Shown piece after piece: positions 16,590 to 25,378 of a DNA stretch of 64,000 nucleotides. Numbering within the stretch: position 1 is the first letter of the stretch; every line of letters begins with the position of its first letter. A program made the position numbers and the translations under genes. A model generated the notes under the pieces. It worked only from the letters and a program-made list of their open reading frames with translations. It was not told the origin of the DNA and searched no databases. The stretch is from Mucilaginibacter_A sp965201005 (lineage in GTDB: Bacteria; Bacteroidota; Bacteroidia; Sphingobacteriales; Sphingobacteriaceae): assembly GCF_965201005.1 (NCBI RefSeq), contig NZ_OZ241747.1, positions 3,100,001 through 3,164,000 of the forward strand, given 5' to 3'.

Positions 16590-17507
16590 TTGCAGCGTTT
16601 TAAAACCATTAGCGAGTTTCTGCGGTTCAGAGGACTGCCTAAATCAGAACATCCATTAATCAATGTATTTAAGGTTGAGTCCGTTGAAAGTTTAAAATTG
16701 ACCGAGCCTGCTTCCTGGTGTTATGATTTTTATTGTATTGGTTTGAAAAGGGTAGTCAACTCCAATGAAGTAAAATTAAAGTATGGGCAGCAAATGTATG
16801 ACCATAATGAAGGCATCCTGTCATTTGTATCGCCCAGCCAGATTTTAAGCCTGGCAATCGATAAAAACGTAGTACAACTTAAGCAATCAGGGTGGATGCT
16901 GCTCATTCATCCTGATTTTTTGTGGAACACATCTTTGGCCAAGACCATAAAACGATATGATTTTTGGGATTACTCGGTAAACGAAGCCTTGTTTCTTTCA
17001 GAAAAAGAAGAGGCAACCATCAATAACATCATTCAAAACATCCAGCAGGAATATCAGTCCAACATTGACAAGTTCAGCAAACAAATCATTATTTCACAAA
17101 TTGAAAGTTTGCTCAATTATGCCGAAAGGTTTTACAACCGGCAGTTCATCACCCGGGAAAAAGCTAACCATCAGATACTTGACCGTTTGGAAAAATTACT
17201 CAGCGATTATTTTAATAGTGATGATTTAATTAAAAGAGGACTGCCAACAGTTGGACATATTGCAGGACAACTCCATCTTTCGCCTCAATATTTAAGTGGT
17301 TTATTACGGACGGTAACCGGACAAAACACGCAGCAGCACATTCACGACAAACTGATCGAAAAGGCCAAAGAAAAATTATCGACCACCAACTTGTCTGTAA
17401 GTGAAATTGCTTACGATTTGGGTTTCGGGCATCTGCAGTCGTTCAGCAAACTGTTCAAAACAAAAACAAGCCTTTCACCGGTAGAATTCAGACAGTCTTT
17501 TAACTGA
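16590..17507 (+). CDS. AraC-family transcriptional regulator (TTG start)
   Basis: This 305-residue AraC/XylS protein has a C-terminal double HTH (TVGHIAGQLHLSPQYLSGLL and LSTTNLSVSEIAYDLGFGHL, then QSFSKLFKTKTSLSP). The stop of the oxidoreductase gene is in frame 3 bp upstream and no ATG occurs in the first conserved segment (FKTISEFLRFRGLPKSEHP), so TTG at 16590 after AAGGAAG must be the start. It is a close paralog of 4726-5643. It likely controls its own operon. Confidence 0.88.
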   Translation: MQRFKTISEFLRFRGLPKSEHPLINVFKVESVESLKLTEPASWCYDFYCIGLKRVVNSNEVKLKYGQQMYDHNEGILSFVSPSQILSLAIDKNVVQLKQSGWMLLIHPDFLWNTSLAKTIKRYDFWDYSVNEALFLSEKEEATINNIIQNIQQEYQSNIDKFSKQIIISQIESLLNYAERFYNRQFITREKANHQILDRLEKLLSDYFNSDDLIKRGLPTVGHIAGQLHLSPQYLSGLLRTVTGQNTQQHIHDKLIEKAKEKLSTTNLSVSEIAYDLGFGHLQSFSKLFKTKTSLSPVEFRQSFN

Positions 17508-18027
17508 CAACAACTGGTTTACATAATCAACATGCTGTTTTTATCGACTAAAAATTGGAAAAGTTTCCATACTTCTTTTATCGTTATAAAATAGTTGATT
17601 CAGGCTTTTATTTTTTAGTTTTAAAGTGATGCCTACACTTACTTACAATCAGCAGGTTCCGGTTTATGAAGAGTTTTTGTCTTTTCAGGGAAACGCTTCG
17701 TTACATTATTTGAAACACTAATCTTACAAAGCTTTATGTTGATTTATTTCGTCGGCCAAAACCGCTTATAGGTTTTGGCTGACGGAATTTATACCGGTAA
17801 AAACAGTATGCCCGGTTTTATTTAAACTTTATCCTGAGTTTTAAATATACTTCTTTGCCACCTAAAATTTGGTGGTTTTGTGGATTTTTCACATCGGCAT
17901 TAATTAAAAAAAAGCAAAATTTTAGGTGGTAAAAGAAGCATTATAATTTGTTGCCATAAATTTAAACTGGCCCTTATAAGAAATTTATCAATCAGCAGGA
18001 TTTAACAGCGTTAAATTTTTTTATTGA
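17508..18027. other. Gene-free 520-bp stretch rich in repeat remnants
   Basis: It holds motif copies at 17532-17557, 17569-17583 and 17794-17810, plus an inverted pair at 17847-17941. The hairpin at 17751-17783 (GTCGGCCAAAACC, loop, GGTTTTGGCTGAC) matches the inner part of the cassette-boundary repeats. A 30-codon frame at 17629-17721 (MPTLTYNQQVPVYEEF...) is not convincing as a gene. It looks like accumulated repeat debris next to an IS5 insertion. Confidence 0.6.
17847..17941. repeat. Inverted pair of extended dispersed motifs
   Basis: ATACTTCTTTGCCACCTAAA plus ATTTGG at the left pairs with its near-complement ending GGTGGTAAAAGAAGCAT at the right, giving about 25-bp arms around a 42-bp centre. 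It shows that the repeat unit extends beyond the 15-bp core into the AAATTTTAGG flank. Confidence 0.75.
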
Positions 18028-18117
18028 GAGCCTGTTTAAAAATTAAAAAAGGGAAATGTTATAGGTTTAGATAAACCGGTCTGGGTTGTTTTTTTGTGGT
18101 GGCTAAACAACAAAAAG

Positions 18118-18883
18118 ATGTACCCTACCGATCTATCAGAAACCCAGTGGCAATTTATAAAGAAAACCTTACAGAGTTAGGTGAAAGAAAACGTAAACAT
18201 AGCCTCCGCTCTGTTTGGAATGCCTTGTTGTACGTTGTAAAGACGGGCTGCCAATGGCGGATGCTCCCTGTAAACTTTGCCAAATGGCAATTGGTTTATT
18301 ACTATTACAAGAAATGGTCAGGGCTGGACTGCTTTGATTTGTTGTTGGCGAAACTGAGGGAAAAAGTACGGTCCGGGATGGGGCAAAACAGGCAGGCAAG
18401 CCTGGGCATTATGGACAGCCAAAGTGTACGTTGGGGGAACAACCGGGCATTAAGCGGTTATGACGGCAACAAAAAGGTAAAAGGCATTAAGCGGCATGTG
18501 GCAACAGACAAGAACGGTTTTCTGTTGGCTGTAATGGTAACGGCCGCCCATGTACACCACAGTAAGGCCGCCTTGCTGCTGGCCCGGGTTTTAAAACAAC
18601 TGCTGTGCGGCATCAGGACAATTGCCTGCGATGGCGGTTACCGTGGGGAAATCATAGAACAGGTAAAAAACGTTTCGGATATATTTTACAAATAGTGATG
18701 CGTTCAGACGATAAAAGGACAGGGTTTGAACCAACACACAAAAGATGGATAGTCGAACGGACTTTTTCCTGGTCCGACAACGACAGAAGGTTGTGCAGAA
18801 ACTATGAACTATTGTTGGAAACCTCCGAAAAAATGGTCAAAATCTCAGCTATAAAATTATTGGTTGTGTTCTCAAATGTATGA
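18118..18883 (+). pseudogene. IS5-family transposase, two frameshifts
   Basis: The N-terminus MYPTDLSETQWQFIKKTL reads from ATG 18118 and meets a stop at 18178. The main part continues in another frame from about ERKRKHSLRSVWNALL and KTGCQWRMLP to GGYRGEIIEQVK. The C-terminal part (RSDDKRTGFEPTHKRWIVER) is in a third frame. DDE residues are visible in GIMDSQSVRW, IACDGGYRG and WIVERTFSW. The MITE replaces the original C-terminus with VVFSNV; excising it restores an ending LLLNKI and a stop inside the inverted repeat. Confidence 0.85.
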
Positions 18884-19012
18884 TAGTTACAATAGTCAGT
18901 AATATTTCTTCAAAGTAGCAGCTCAGTTTAACTGTAAAAATCGAAATCATTTGTTCGAAGTTATCTGTTTTCTTAACCAAAAGAAATCCATCATACATTT
19001 GAGAACACAACC
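18862..19012. mobile_element. 151-bp MITE with perfect 23-bp terminal inverted repeats and 8-bp target duplication
   Basis: GGTTGTGTTCTCAAATGTAT followed by GAT (18862-18884) is exactly complementary to 18990-19012. AAATTATT flanks both sides (18854-18861 and 19013-19020) as a target-site duplication. No coding capacity. The mobilising transposase is not in this window, since the ends differ from the IS5 and IS3 ends here. Confidence 0.9.
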
Positions 19013-19082
19013 AAATTATTATTGAACAAAATTTAAACAGGCTCTTACATAATTTGTTTAATAATTATCATAAAAAAATAAT

Positions 19083-19853
19083 ATGAAAAAGATATTGATT
19101 ACCGGAGCCAACAAAAGTATTGGCTTTGAAGCTGCAAAGCAACTCTTACAAAAAGGCTATTACGTTTATTTGGGAAGCCGAAATTTAGAAAATGGTCTGG
19201 AAGCCGTAAAAAAGCTCAAAGCCGAAGGGCTGACAAACGTAGAAGCCATTCAAATTGATGTGACTGATGATGATTCTGTAAAAACAGCAAGAACCGAAAT
19301 CGGAAAGAAAACAGATACATTGGACGTTTTGATAAACAACGCAGGAATCAGCGGCATAAAATTTGACACCAACGGAAATCCTATTTTGCAAACCATCACA
19401 GCAATAGATGGAAGCATTGACACATTTAAAGAAGTGTATGAAACCAATGTTTACGGCGTTATAAGGGTTACACAGGCGTTTTTGGATTTATTAAAAAAAG
19501 CGCCGGAGCCAAGAATTGTGATGGTAAGTTCCACGGTTGGCTCTCTTTCGCTTCAGAGTGACCCGGACTGGCCCTTTTACAACTATGCAAAATTCGCGGT
19601 GTATGGTTCTTCAAAATCAGCTTTGAATATGTACACGGTTCATTTGGCGTATGAACTCCGTGATACCGCTTTCAAGGTAAATGCTATAGACCCTGGCTAT
19701 ACAAAATCCGATTTTAATTACCATCAGGGAACGGGCACGGTTGAAGAGGCTGCAAGCCGTGTAATAAAGTATGCTTTGATTGGTAATGACGGACCAACCG
19801 GGAAATTTTTTAGTGAAGAAACAAATCCTGAAACAGGAGAGATTCCCTGGTAA
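19083..19853 (+). CDS. SDR-family oxidoreductase (carbonyl-reductase-like)
   Basis: This 256-residue SDR starts MKKILITGANKSIGFEAAKQ (cofactor motif GANKSIG), with VLINNAGISG and, at the catalytic site, VMVSSTVGSLS with Tyr-Gly-Ser-Ser-Lys replacing the more usual YSASK. The layout resembles plant/fungal-type carbonyl reductases common in Bacteroidota. It lies just after the IS5 element in an accessory stretch without dispersed-motif copies. Substrate unknown. Confidence 0.88.
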   Translation: MKKILITGANKSIGFEAAKQLLQKGYYVYLGSRNLENGLEAVKKLKAEGLTNVEAIQIDVTDDDSVKTARTEIGKKTDTLDVLINNAGISGIKFDTNGNPILQTITAIDGSIDTFKEVYETNVYGVIRVTQAFLDLLKKAPEPRIVMVSSTVGSLSLQSDPDWPFYNYAKFAVYGSSKSALNMYTVHLAYELRDTAFKVNAIDPGYTKSDFNYHQGTGTVEEAASRVIKYALIGNDGPTGKFFSEETNPETGEIPW

Positions 19854-19935
19854 TGATCAACTTTGTATAAAATTAACCAATTTAAAGAAGTTGGGAAATT
19901 GTAAACTAAAATTTTGTAATTAAACTTAAACGATT

Positions 19936-20529
19936 ATGGAACGAGACAGTTCAAACCCTCAAAACAGCGACAATCATTCATCTTCAGGCAATAATCAGGA
20001 CAAGACATTTTTATCTGCTCCTACAGCTTCAGAAAGTCCGGAATTTAATATTGCTTTGCGCAATGTAGTCCGCTATCACCCCGCCGACATTAAGGCGCCT
20101 AACCACAACGACGTCATATCTTTCATTCATTCCTGGTTCGCTGGCTTTGACCACATTGAATCTGCCGAATTTTTCCTTGCTCATTTTGATGATGCAGATA
20201 TGACTTTCAATTTGGATGGGCAGGTGCTTGCAAGTGATCATCAGTCATTTAAAAACTGGTTTGCCGAGGCGCTCAAACATATTCCCTGGGATTATCATAA
20301 TATTATAGACATTACGGTGACCGGTACTTTTAAAACCAGTTGGACGACAGAGTTTTTTATACATCACGTTGGCGAATGGCACGATATACCTCTAAATGAA
20401 AGCAATACAGGACCCGGCCGTCCCTTTAGTAGAATTATACAGGCCAACTGGCAAATAGAACATACCGGCGAAAAATTTATCATACGACGATATGAACTAT
20501 CTATGGTACAGAATATTATTCCGCAATAA
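19936..20529 (+). CDS. SnoaL/NTF2-like protein
   Basis: This 197-residue protein has a polar, Ser/Asn-rich first 40 residues and then a single NTF2-like fold (ISFIHSWFAGFDHIESAEFF, AHFDDADMTFNLDG..., FFIHHVGEWHDIPL). Such folds act as isomerases, cyclases or ligand-binding domains, and nothing here narrows that. It follows the SDR and precedes a monooxygenase on the same strand, so the three may form a small catabolic unit. Confidence 0.65.
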   Translation: MERDSSNPQNSDNHSSSGNNQDKTFLSAPTASESPEFNIALRNVVRYHPADIKAPNHNDVISFIHSWFAGFDHIESAEFFLAHFDDADMTFNLDGQVLASDHQSFKNWFAEALKHIPWDYHNIIDITVTGTFKTSWTTEFFIHHVGEWHDIPLNESNTGPGRPFSRIIQANWQIEHTGEKFIIRRYELSMVQNIIPQ

Positions 20530-20684
20530 ATGATGATCCGAAAGTTTTGGCCGTAACATTTTTGAAAGCGGAAAATGTAATGAAGGGCCAAAACAAAAAT
20601 ATAGTAAACCCATAGTTACAATAATTTGCAGCACATCGATGTTTTGTGGCTGCATATTTACCCATCTTAATTAAATAAAAATTT

Positions 20685-21008
20685 ATGACTACAATCAACC
20701 CAAACAAAAAAATGTGCACACTGATCAACGTATTCACGGCAGAACCTTCAAAACAAAAGGAATTGTTTGACAGTCTCGTGCAGGCGAGCGAAAAACTAAT
20801 GAGCAAAATGGAAGGCTATATCTCGGCGAAAATCCATCTTGGCAACGATGGAAAAACCGTAACCAACTATGCGCAGTTGGCTTCACAGGAGCATTATCAG
20901 AAAGTCCTCAAATTGCCCGAAATTATGGAGCATTTAAAAACATCTGCTGCACTAGCAATTAATTTTAAGCCGGTTACGTACACTACTATCTGGACGGATG
21001 GCGAATAA
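20685..21008 (+). CDS. Antibiotic biosynthesis monooxygenase (ABM)-domain protein
   Basis: This 107-residue protein has the ferredoxin-like ABM pattern (TLINVFTAEPSKQKELFDSL, MEGYISAKIHLGNDGKTVTN, YAQLASQEHYQKVLK). ABM proteins are small cofactor-free monooxygenases or haem-degrading enzymes acting as dimers. ATG 20685 gives a short tail before the fold; an internal ATG at MCTLIN is an alternative. 20530-20684 and 21009-21092 contain nothing recognised. Confidence 0.8.
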   Translation: MTTINPNKKMCTLINVFTAEPSKQKELFDSLVQASEKLMSKMEGYISAKIHLGNDGKTVTNYAQLASQEHYQKVLKLPEIMEHLKTSAALAINFKPVTYTTIWTDGE

Positions 21009-21119
21009 TTTGTGCTCGTAAACTTATAAAGCGAAAACATTGCAGATAAGATCTAATTAGCATGCAGTTAAAACCAATCACCTTATTTGTGAACTTGCAA
21101 CAAATAAGTGGACAATGAG

Positions 21120-21950
21120 TTAAGCTGCGATAATTTGTTTGTTTAGTTGTTTTTCAAAGTCCTGCGGGGACATGTAACCAAGGGCAGAATGTAACCGTTT
21201 ACGGTTGTACCAGATTTCGATGTATTCAAAAATCATCAGTGCTGCCTGTTCTTTGCAAGTAAATTTGTGCTGATAAACGCATTCTGCTTTTAAGGTTTTG
21301 AAGAAGCTTTCTGCCACTGCGTTGTCCCAGCAGTTTCCTTTTCTGCTCATACTTCTGGTAATTAAGGCATTCTTTCCCAACAAATCCCTGAATTCGTTAC
21401 AGGCATACTGCACGCCACGGTCAGAATGAAAAAGTAGGTCATTCGTGATGGGCCTGTTCTTTTGTGCCATTTTAAAAGTCGGAATCACTGTTTCTGTTGC
21501 CTTCATACCAGAACTCAATGCCCAGCCGATTACTTTACGGTCACCCAGATCAATTACGGTAGTCAGATACAGCCAGCCTTGCCCCGTTTTGATGTAAGTA
21601 ATGTCCGATACCCAAACCGTACCGGTCGTGCCGGGCTTGAAATTCCGCTCCAACATGTTTTCCGGTATAGTATACTGGTGTTCAGAATCCGTAGTGGCCT
21701 TAAACTTTTTCTTAATAAGGCTCCTGATGTTTTCTTTTTTCATCAGCCGGGCCACCTTTTGCCTGGATAATATAATATTGCGTTGACCAAGTGCGCGGGA
21801 TATTCTTGGGCCTCCATATGTTCGTTTGCTCTAGTGATAAACCAGCTTGATTTCTGACAGTAATTTCATATCCGACTGTGACCTTTTAGATTGAGTGCAC
21901 TTTAACCAGCTATAAAAACCACTTCTGCTCACTTTAAACATTTTACACAT
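21120..21950 (-). pseudogene. IS3-family transposase orfB with internal amber stop
   Basis: The frame from ATG 21950 reads MCKMFKVSRSGFYSWLK and continues to IKLVYH, then TAG at 21833-21831 where close relatives have a sense codon, then SKRTYGGPRISRALGQ and the rve integrase core. DDE residues sit in VSDITYIKT, HSDRGVQYACNEF and NAVAESFFKTLKAE. After the stop, 211 residues are open from 21755. Confidence 0.85.
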
Positions 21951-21982
21951 CTTCCCGATATTAAATATTGTCCTGTTGTCTT

Positions 21983-22296
21983 TTAGGAACCGGAATATTT
22001 GCCATCGCCCCTGGAGAAGATGCCATGGCCTTTTTTAAGATGTCGCGCCCCTGTTGCATGTCGAGCAGCTCTTTTTTTAGCCGGTGTATTTCCGCCTGCT
22101 CCGGTGTATAAAGTACTTTGCCCTGTCCCGGAAAACTCGTTCCTGCCTTCGTTTCCAGTTCCTTGCGCCAACGGTACAACAAAGACGGTTTAATTTCCAG
22201 TTCTTTTGATAGCACGCCCAGGTCGGAACGCCCCTTGCTCAATTCTACAGCCATCACCTTAAATTCACGGTCATATCGTTTTCTCGTTTTTGACAT
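21983..22296 (-). pseudogene. IS3-family orfA with one-base deletion
   Basis: The N-terminal HTH_Tnp part (MSKTRKRYDREFKVMAVELS...) and the leucine-zipper stretch RLKKELLDMQQGRDILKKAM are intact. One base is missing near 22010. Restoring it gives the standard end IFSRGDGKYSGS and a stop at 21983, and places orfB in the -1 frame as in normal IS3 elements. As it stands the frame runs on to 21961. Confidence 0.8.
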
Positions 22297-22349
22297 ATCT
22301 TAAAGTTAAGTTTTTCCCTTAACCTTTTGTCCACTTATTTGTTGCAAGT

Positions 22350-22530
22350 CCAGTTTGGCAAAAAACTGGCGGAAGGAAGTTATTGAACTTTTGTTTTGTT
22401 ATTAGCTTCAGTTTCAGCGGACGGAACAAAATTTAGCTGGTAAAAGAAGCATCAACAATTGAACTTTTATTTAACTTTGGTTTCAGCAGAAGGATTTCAA
22501 ATTCCAGTTCTTCGCCAAGCCCCGAACGTT
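22350..22530 (+). repeat. Cassette-boundary-like repeat, copy R3, left edge truncated by IS3
   Basis: It begins AGTTTGGCAAAAAACTGG directly after the IS3 end and ends TTCGCCAAGCCCCGAACGTT. The inner motif is AGCTGGTAAAAGAAGCATC (22435-22453). It is in reverse orientation to R1/R2, matching the plus-strand gene that follows. Confidence 0.75.
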
Positions 22531-22583
22531 GGTGACAATTTCGGACACTCCAAAAATTTAAAATGTTTTAAATAATTCATCAT

Positions 22584-23509
22584 ATGAAATATCTATTGAC
22601 AATATTTTTTGTAATTATGTTTGCACTTAATTCTTTTAGTCAAATTAAAGATAAAGATGAGTTAAAAAAAGTATCTAATGAGATACTGACATACATTAAC
22701 AAATACTCAATAGTAACTGACTCTATAAATTGGAAAGAATTCAATGAGGACATTTTAACGAAAATTGCACAATTGAATGACATAGATTCAAATAGAATTA
22801 TTTTTTCTTCAATTTTTAATAAGTTACGACATTATGGGGATTTTCATTCATTTTATTATGATAAGTCTAAATCAAAAAAATTGGTATTAAACGATACAAC
22901 TTTAAAATACCCATCATCAAAAATTATTGACAATTCAATTGGTTACCTTTTTTTACCTACACATCTGTCAATGAATGAAAAAGATAATTTTATTTATACC
23001 GATACATTAAGAAAACAAATTGAATTATTAGATGAAAGCTATTCCATAAAAGGCTGGGTTGTAGATTTAAGAGAAAATAGAGGTGGAAATATGTGGCCAA
23101 TGTTAGCAGGATTAAACCCAATTATTGAAGATGGAACTGTTGGGTATTTTATATCTAAAGGTAAAGCAATAAAATGGACAAGCAATTCTAAAAATACTTA
23201 TAAATGTAAAAACTCAAATAACAAGATAGCAATATTAATTGATACATTAACTGCAAGTAGTGGCGAAATGACAGCAATATCATTATTAGGCAGGAAAAAT
23301 TCAAAATCTTTTGGTAAAAGAACAAGTGGTTATACTACAGCAAACCAAAACTTTAAATTATCAAACGGAGCAATGCTTTTTCAGCGACTGCCTATTGTGA
23401 AGATAGAACAAAGAAAAAATATATAGGAAAAATAATTCCTGACGTTGAAGTTTTAGATAATGCAGAAACCATAATTGAATCTAAAAAATGGTTACTTGAA
23501 AAAGAATAA
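22584..23509 (+). pseudogene. S41-family peptidase, C-terminus frameshifted
   Basis: After a signal peptide (MKYLLTIFFVIMFALNSFSQ) comes an S41 tail-specific protease-like domain: GYLFLPTHLS, GWVVDLRENRGGNMWPML, and the catalytic Ser in TLTASSGEMTAISLLG followed by GKRTSGYTTAN. The T-run at 23377-23381 is one base short, so the open frame stops at 23426. With six T it would continue SATAYCEDRTKKKYIGKIIP and end at 23509. The catalytic Ser and following Lys/Gly motif precede the break, so a shortened product could exist. The gene is very AT-rich and sits between repeats R3 and R4. Confidence 0.75.
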
Positions 23510-23515
23510 ACTGCC

Positions 23516-23712
23516 ACCAACATTGGTTTGGCAAAAAACTCGCTAACGAATTAAACATCAAATTTTGTTTTGCTATTTTGCTTCAGTTTCGGCTGACGGA
23601 GCATTTTTTAGCTGGTAAAAGAAGCATCAGAATTTGAATATTAATTTAACTTTGGTTCTGGCGGAAGGGTTTCAAATTCCCCCACTTCGCCAAGCCTTTT
23701 CTGTTAGCGGCA
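23516..23712 (+). repeat. Cassette-boundary-like repeat, copy R4
   Basis: It starts ACCAACATTGGTTTGGCAAA and ends CCAAGCCTTTTCTGTTAGCG, a full-length copy in the plus orientation, with the motif AGCTGGTAAAAGAAGCATC (23610-23628) in the centre. It lies just 7 bp after the restored stop of the S41 gene and 12 bp before the methyltransferase start. Confidence 0.8.
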
Positions 23713-23724
23713 ACCTTAACAGAC

Positions 23725-24369
23725 ATGAACTCAGACATCGTTTCATATTATAAAGACAGAGCAAAAGAGTATGAAAAAATTTACAGTAAGCCTGAACGAC
23801 AAAATGATTTATTACTTGCTGGACAAATTTTAAAAGACATACTTGCCGACAAAGATGTTTTTGAAATTGCTTGCGGTACTGGTTATTGGACACAAAAAAT
23901 ATCTGCAACTGCTAAAAATATTTTAGCTACTGATATTAATGACACAGTCATTGAAGTCGCAAAATCTAAAAATTATTCGCCAGCAAAAGTTGTCTTTCAG
24001 ACAGCAGACATCTTTGACCTGATAAACACCAATAAACATGAAAGTTTGTTTGGTGGTTTTATTTGGAGCCATATTAAATTACAGGACTTAAATAATTTTA
24101 TAGACACAGTTAATAATCTTGTGAGCGATTGCGGGACAATTGTTTTTATGGACAATAATTATGTTGAAGGAAGTAATATTGCTGTAACTGATAAAGATGA
24201 CTTTGGCAATACTTATCAAACAAGAGTACTTGAAAATGGAACAACACATAAAGTTTTAAAAAACTTTCCGGCAGAAATATTTGTGCGGCAACTATTGACA
24301 GATAGAGCGACCGAGATAGACTTTATAAACTTGCAGTACTACTGGATTTTGAAATACAAAAAGATTTGA
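23725..24369 (+). CDS. Class I SAM-dependent methyltransferase
   Basis: This 214-residue Rossmann methyltransferase has motif I VFEIACGTGYWTQKI (about 50-64), an acidic end of strand 2 in ILATDIND, and motif IV-like GGFIWSHIKL. The substrate cannot be told; it resembles small-molecule methyltransferases. It is a single gene bounded by R4 and R5, like a cassette. Confidence 0.85.
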   Translation: MNSDIVSYYKDRAKEYEKIYSKPERQNDLLLAGQILKDILADKDVFEIACGTGYWTQKISATAKNILATDINDTVIEVAKSKNYSPAKVVFQTADIFDLINTNKHESLFGGFIWSHIKLQDLNNFIDTVNNLVSDCGTIVFMDNNYVEGSNIAVTDKDDFGNTYQTRVLENGTTHKVLKNFPAEIFVRQLLTDRATEIDFINLQYYWILKYKKI

Positions 24370-24383
24370 GCGACAAAAGATAT

Positions 24384-24583
24384 GCTGCTAACATGCGGTT
24401 TGGCGTTATGGCGGGCGACGAACAAGTCATCAACATTTGTTCATTATTTAGCAGCAGTTCCAACGTGACCAGCATCGCTCAACAATAGAATTTGTTTTGT
24501 ACTTTATTTCTTTATTCGGCTTCAGTTGTCGGCTGACGTTTTTTAAGTATCCCAACAACGCCAGCCTTTTCCGTTAGCGGCAA
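24384..24583 (+). repeat. Cassette-boundary-like repeat, copy R5, diverged
   Basis: It begins GCTGCTAACATGCGGTTTGG and ends CAGCCTTTTCCGTTAGCGGC. The outermost GCTGCTAAC and GTTAGCGGC are near-perfect inverted repeats. The middle differs from R1-R4 and lacks the dispersed motif, so the ends are the conserved part. Confidence 0.7.
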
Positions 24584-24619
24584 TAACAAAGAACCACCAC
24601 ACAACAAACATAGTAAACT

Positions 24620-25378
24620 ATGACAAGTATCGGAGAAGATATAACAAGAAAACTAATTGAAATTGCTGACATTAGGCCAGGATCAAAAGTGCTGGACTTA
24701 GGTTGCGGAGACGGGAATGTGACATTTCTACTTTCTGATTATATTGGTGCTGACGGAATAGTTGTTGGCATAGACAGCAACGAAAATGCAATTGACCGTG
24801 CAAAAAAGAAATCAAAAGAACTTGGATTGTCTAACATATATTTCTATGTTGTAGATTTAACAAAAGATGTTAAAATCAAACACTTCAATTTTGACGCAAT
24901 TATTGTAAGAAGGGTTTTAATGTATTTGCCAAACCCTCAAAAGACGATTGCCACTGCAATAGAACTTTTAGTACCTGGCGGATTGTTTTTAGTACAGGAA
25001 AATAATATTTCATCAACACCAATTGGTTTGAAATCATTGCCTCTGCATAGAAAAGTAAATAACCTGATAAAGAAAACACTCGAAAAAGAAAATGTAAATT
25101 TCAATATAGGATTTGAGTTAAACACAATTCTGATAAATACTGGATTGAATGTAGAAACAGCATGGGCAGAAGCTGTATTAAGTACAGTAAACCAGCAAAC
25201 ATCTTGGGCTTTTTTAGCGCATGTTATGAAAGAAAGAATGTTGGTTCACAAGGTAATAAACAATGTTTCTGAATTAGAACTTGAAACTTTAGGAGAAAGA
25301 CTGACTAAGGAAAGAATGGAAAATAATACAACATTTATTACTGATCTGGTTTTTTGTGCGGTTGCAAGAAAAGTCTGA
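24620..25378 (+). CDS. Class I SAM-dependent methyltransferase
   Basis: This 252-residue methyltransferase reads VLDLGCGDGNVTFLLSDYIG at motif I (about 21-40), GIDSNENAIDRAKKKS on strand 2, DAIIVRRVLMYLPNP at motif IV, and ELLVPGGLFLVQE on strand 5. The layout is like UbiE/arsenite-type small-molecule methyltransferases. It is unrelated in detail to the methyltransferase just upstream. It follows R5 in the same orientation. Confidence 0.85.
   Translation: MTSIGEDITRKLIEIADIRPGSKVLDLGCGDGNVTFLLSDYIGADGIVVGIDSNENAIDRAKKKSKELGLSNIYFYVVDLTKDVKIKHFNFDAIIVRRVLMYLPNPQKTIATAIELLVPGGLFLVQENNISSTPIGLKSLPLHRKVNNLIKKTLEKENVNFNIGFELNTILINTGLNVETAWAEAVLSTVNQQTSWAFLAHVMKERMLVHKVINNVSELELETLGERLTKERMENNTTFITDLVFCAVARKV

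Larger units (their letters stand above)
18028..19044 (+). mobile_element. IS5-family insertion sequence, inactivated, carrying a nested MITE
   Basis: The ends are inverted repeats GAGCCTGTTTAAA (18028-18040) and TTTAAACAGGCTC (19032-19044). The element holds one IS5-type transposase gene broken by two frameshifts, and a 151-bp MITE inserted near its 3' end. Without the MITE it would be about 860 bp, a normal size for short IS5-group elements. I could not identify a convincing target-site duplication. MITEs with the same termini lie at 46631-46787 and 49941-50102, and probably at 44031-44189. Confidence 0.85.
21093..22349 (-). mobile_element. IS3-family insertion sequence, both frames damaged
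   Basis: The 23-bp inverted repeats ACTTGCAACAAATAAGTGGA plus CAA (21093-21115) and the exact complement (22327-22349) bound a 1257-bp element with orfA and orfB on the minus strand. orfA has a one-base deletion and orfB an internal stop, so it should not transpose by itself. Its right end abuts cassette-boundary repeat R3, whose outer edge is missing, suggesting insertion into or next to that repeat. Confidence 0.88.

Noticed and set aside
17629..17721. 30-codon frame MPTLTYNQQVPVYEEF...
   Set aside because: Short, in a repeat-filled gap, no family resemblance and no promoter or ribosome-binding context beyond chance.
18118..18883. Programmed frameshifting in the IS5 transposase
   Set aside because: Two separate shifts with a stop after only 20 codons and a MITE at the C-terminus indicate an inactivated gene, not a designed two-frame transposase.
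21961..22296. orfA-orfB +1 frame relation as a novel IS3 frameshift signal
   Set aside because: Restoring one missing base near 22010 gives the usual orfA ending and the usual -1 relation, so the +1 relation is a mutation.
9185..24583. A genuine integron
   Set aside because: No integrase gene and no canonical attC core in most copies are visible in this window; reported only as cassette-like repeats.
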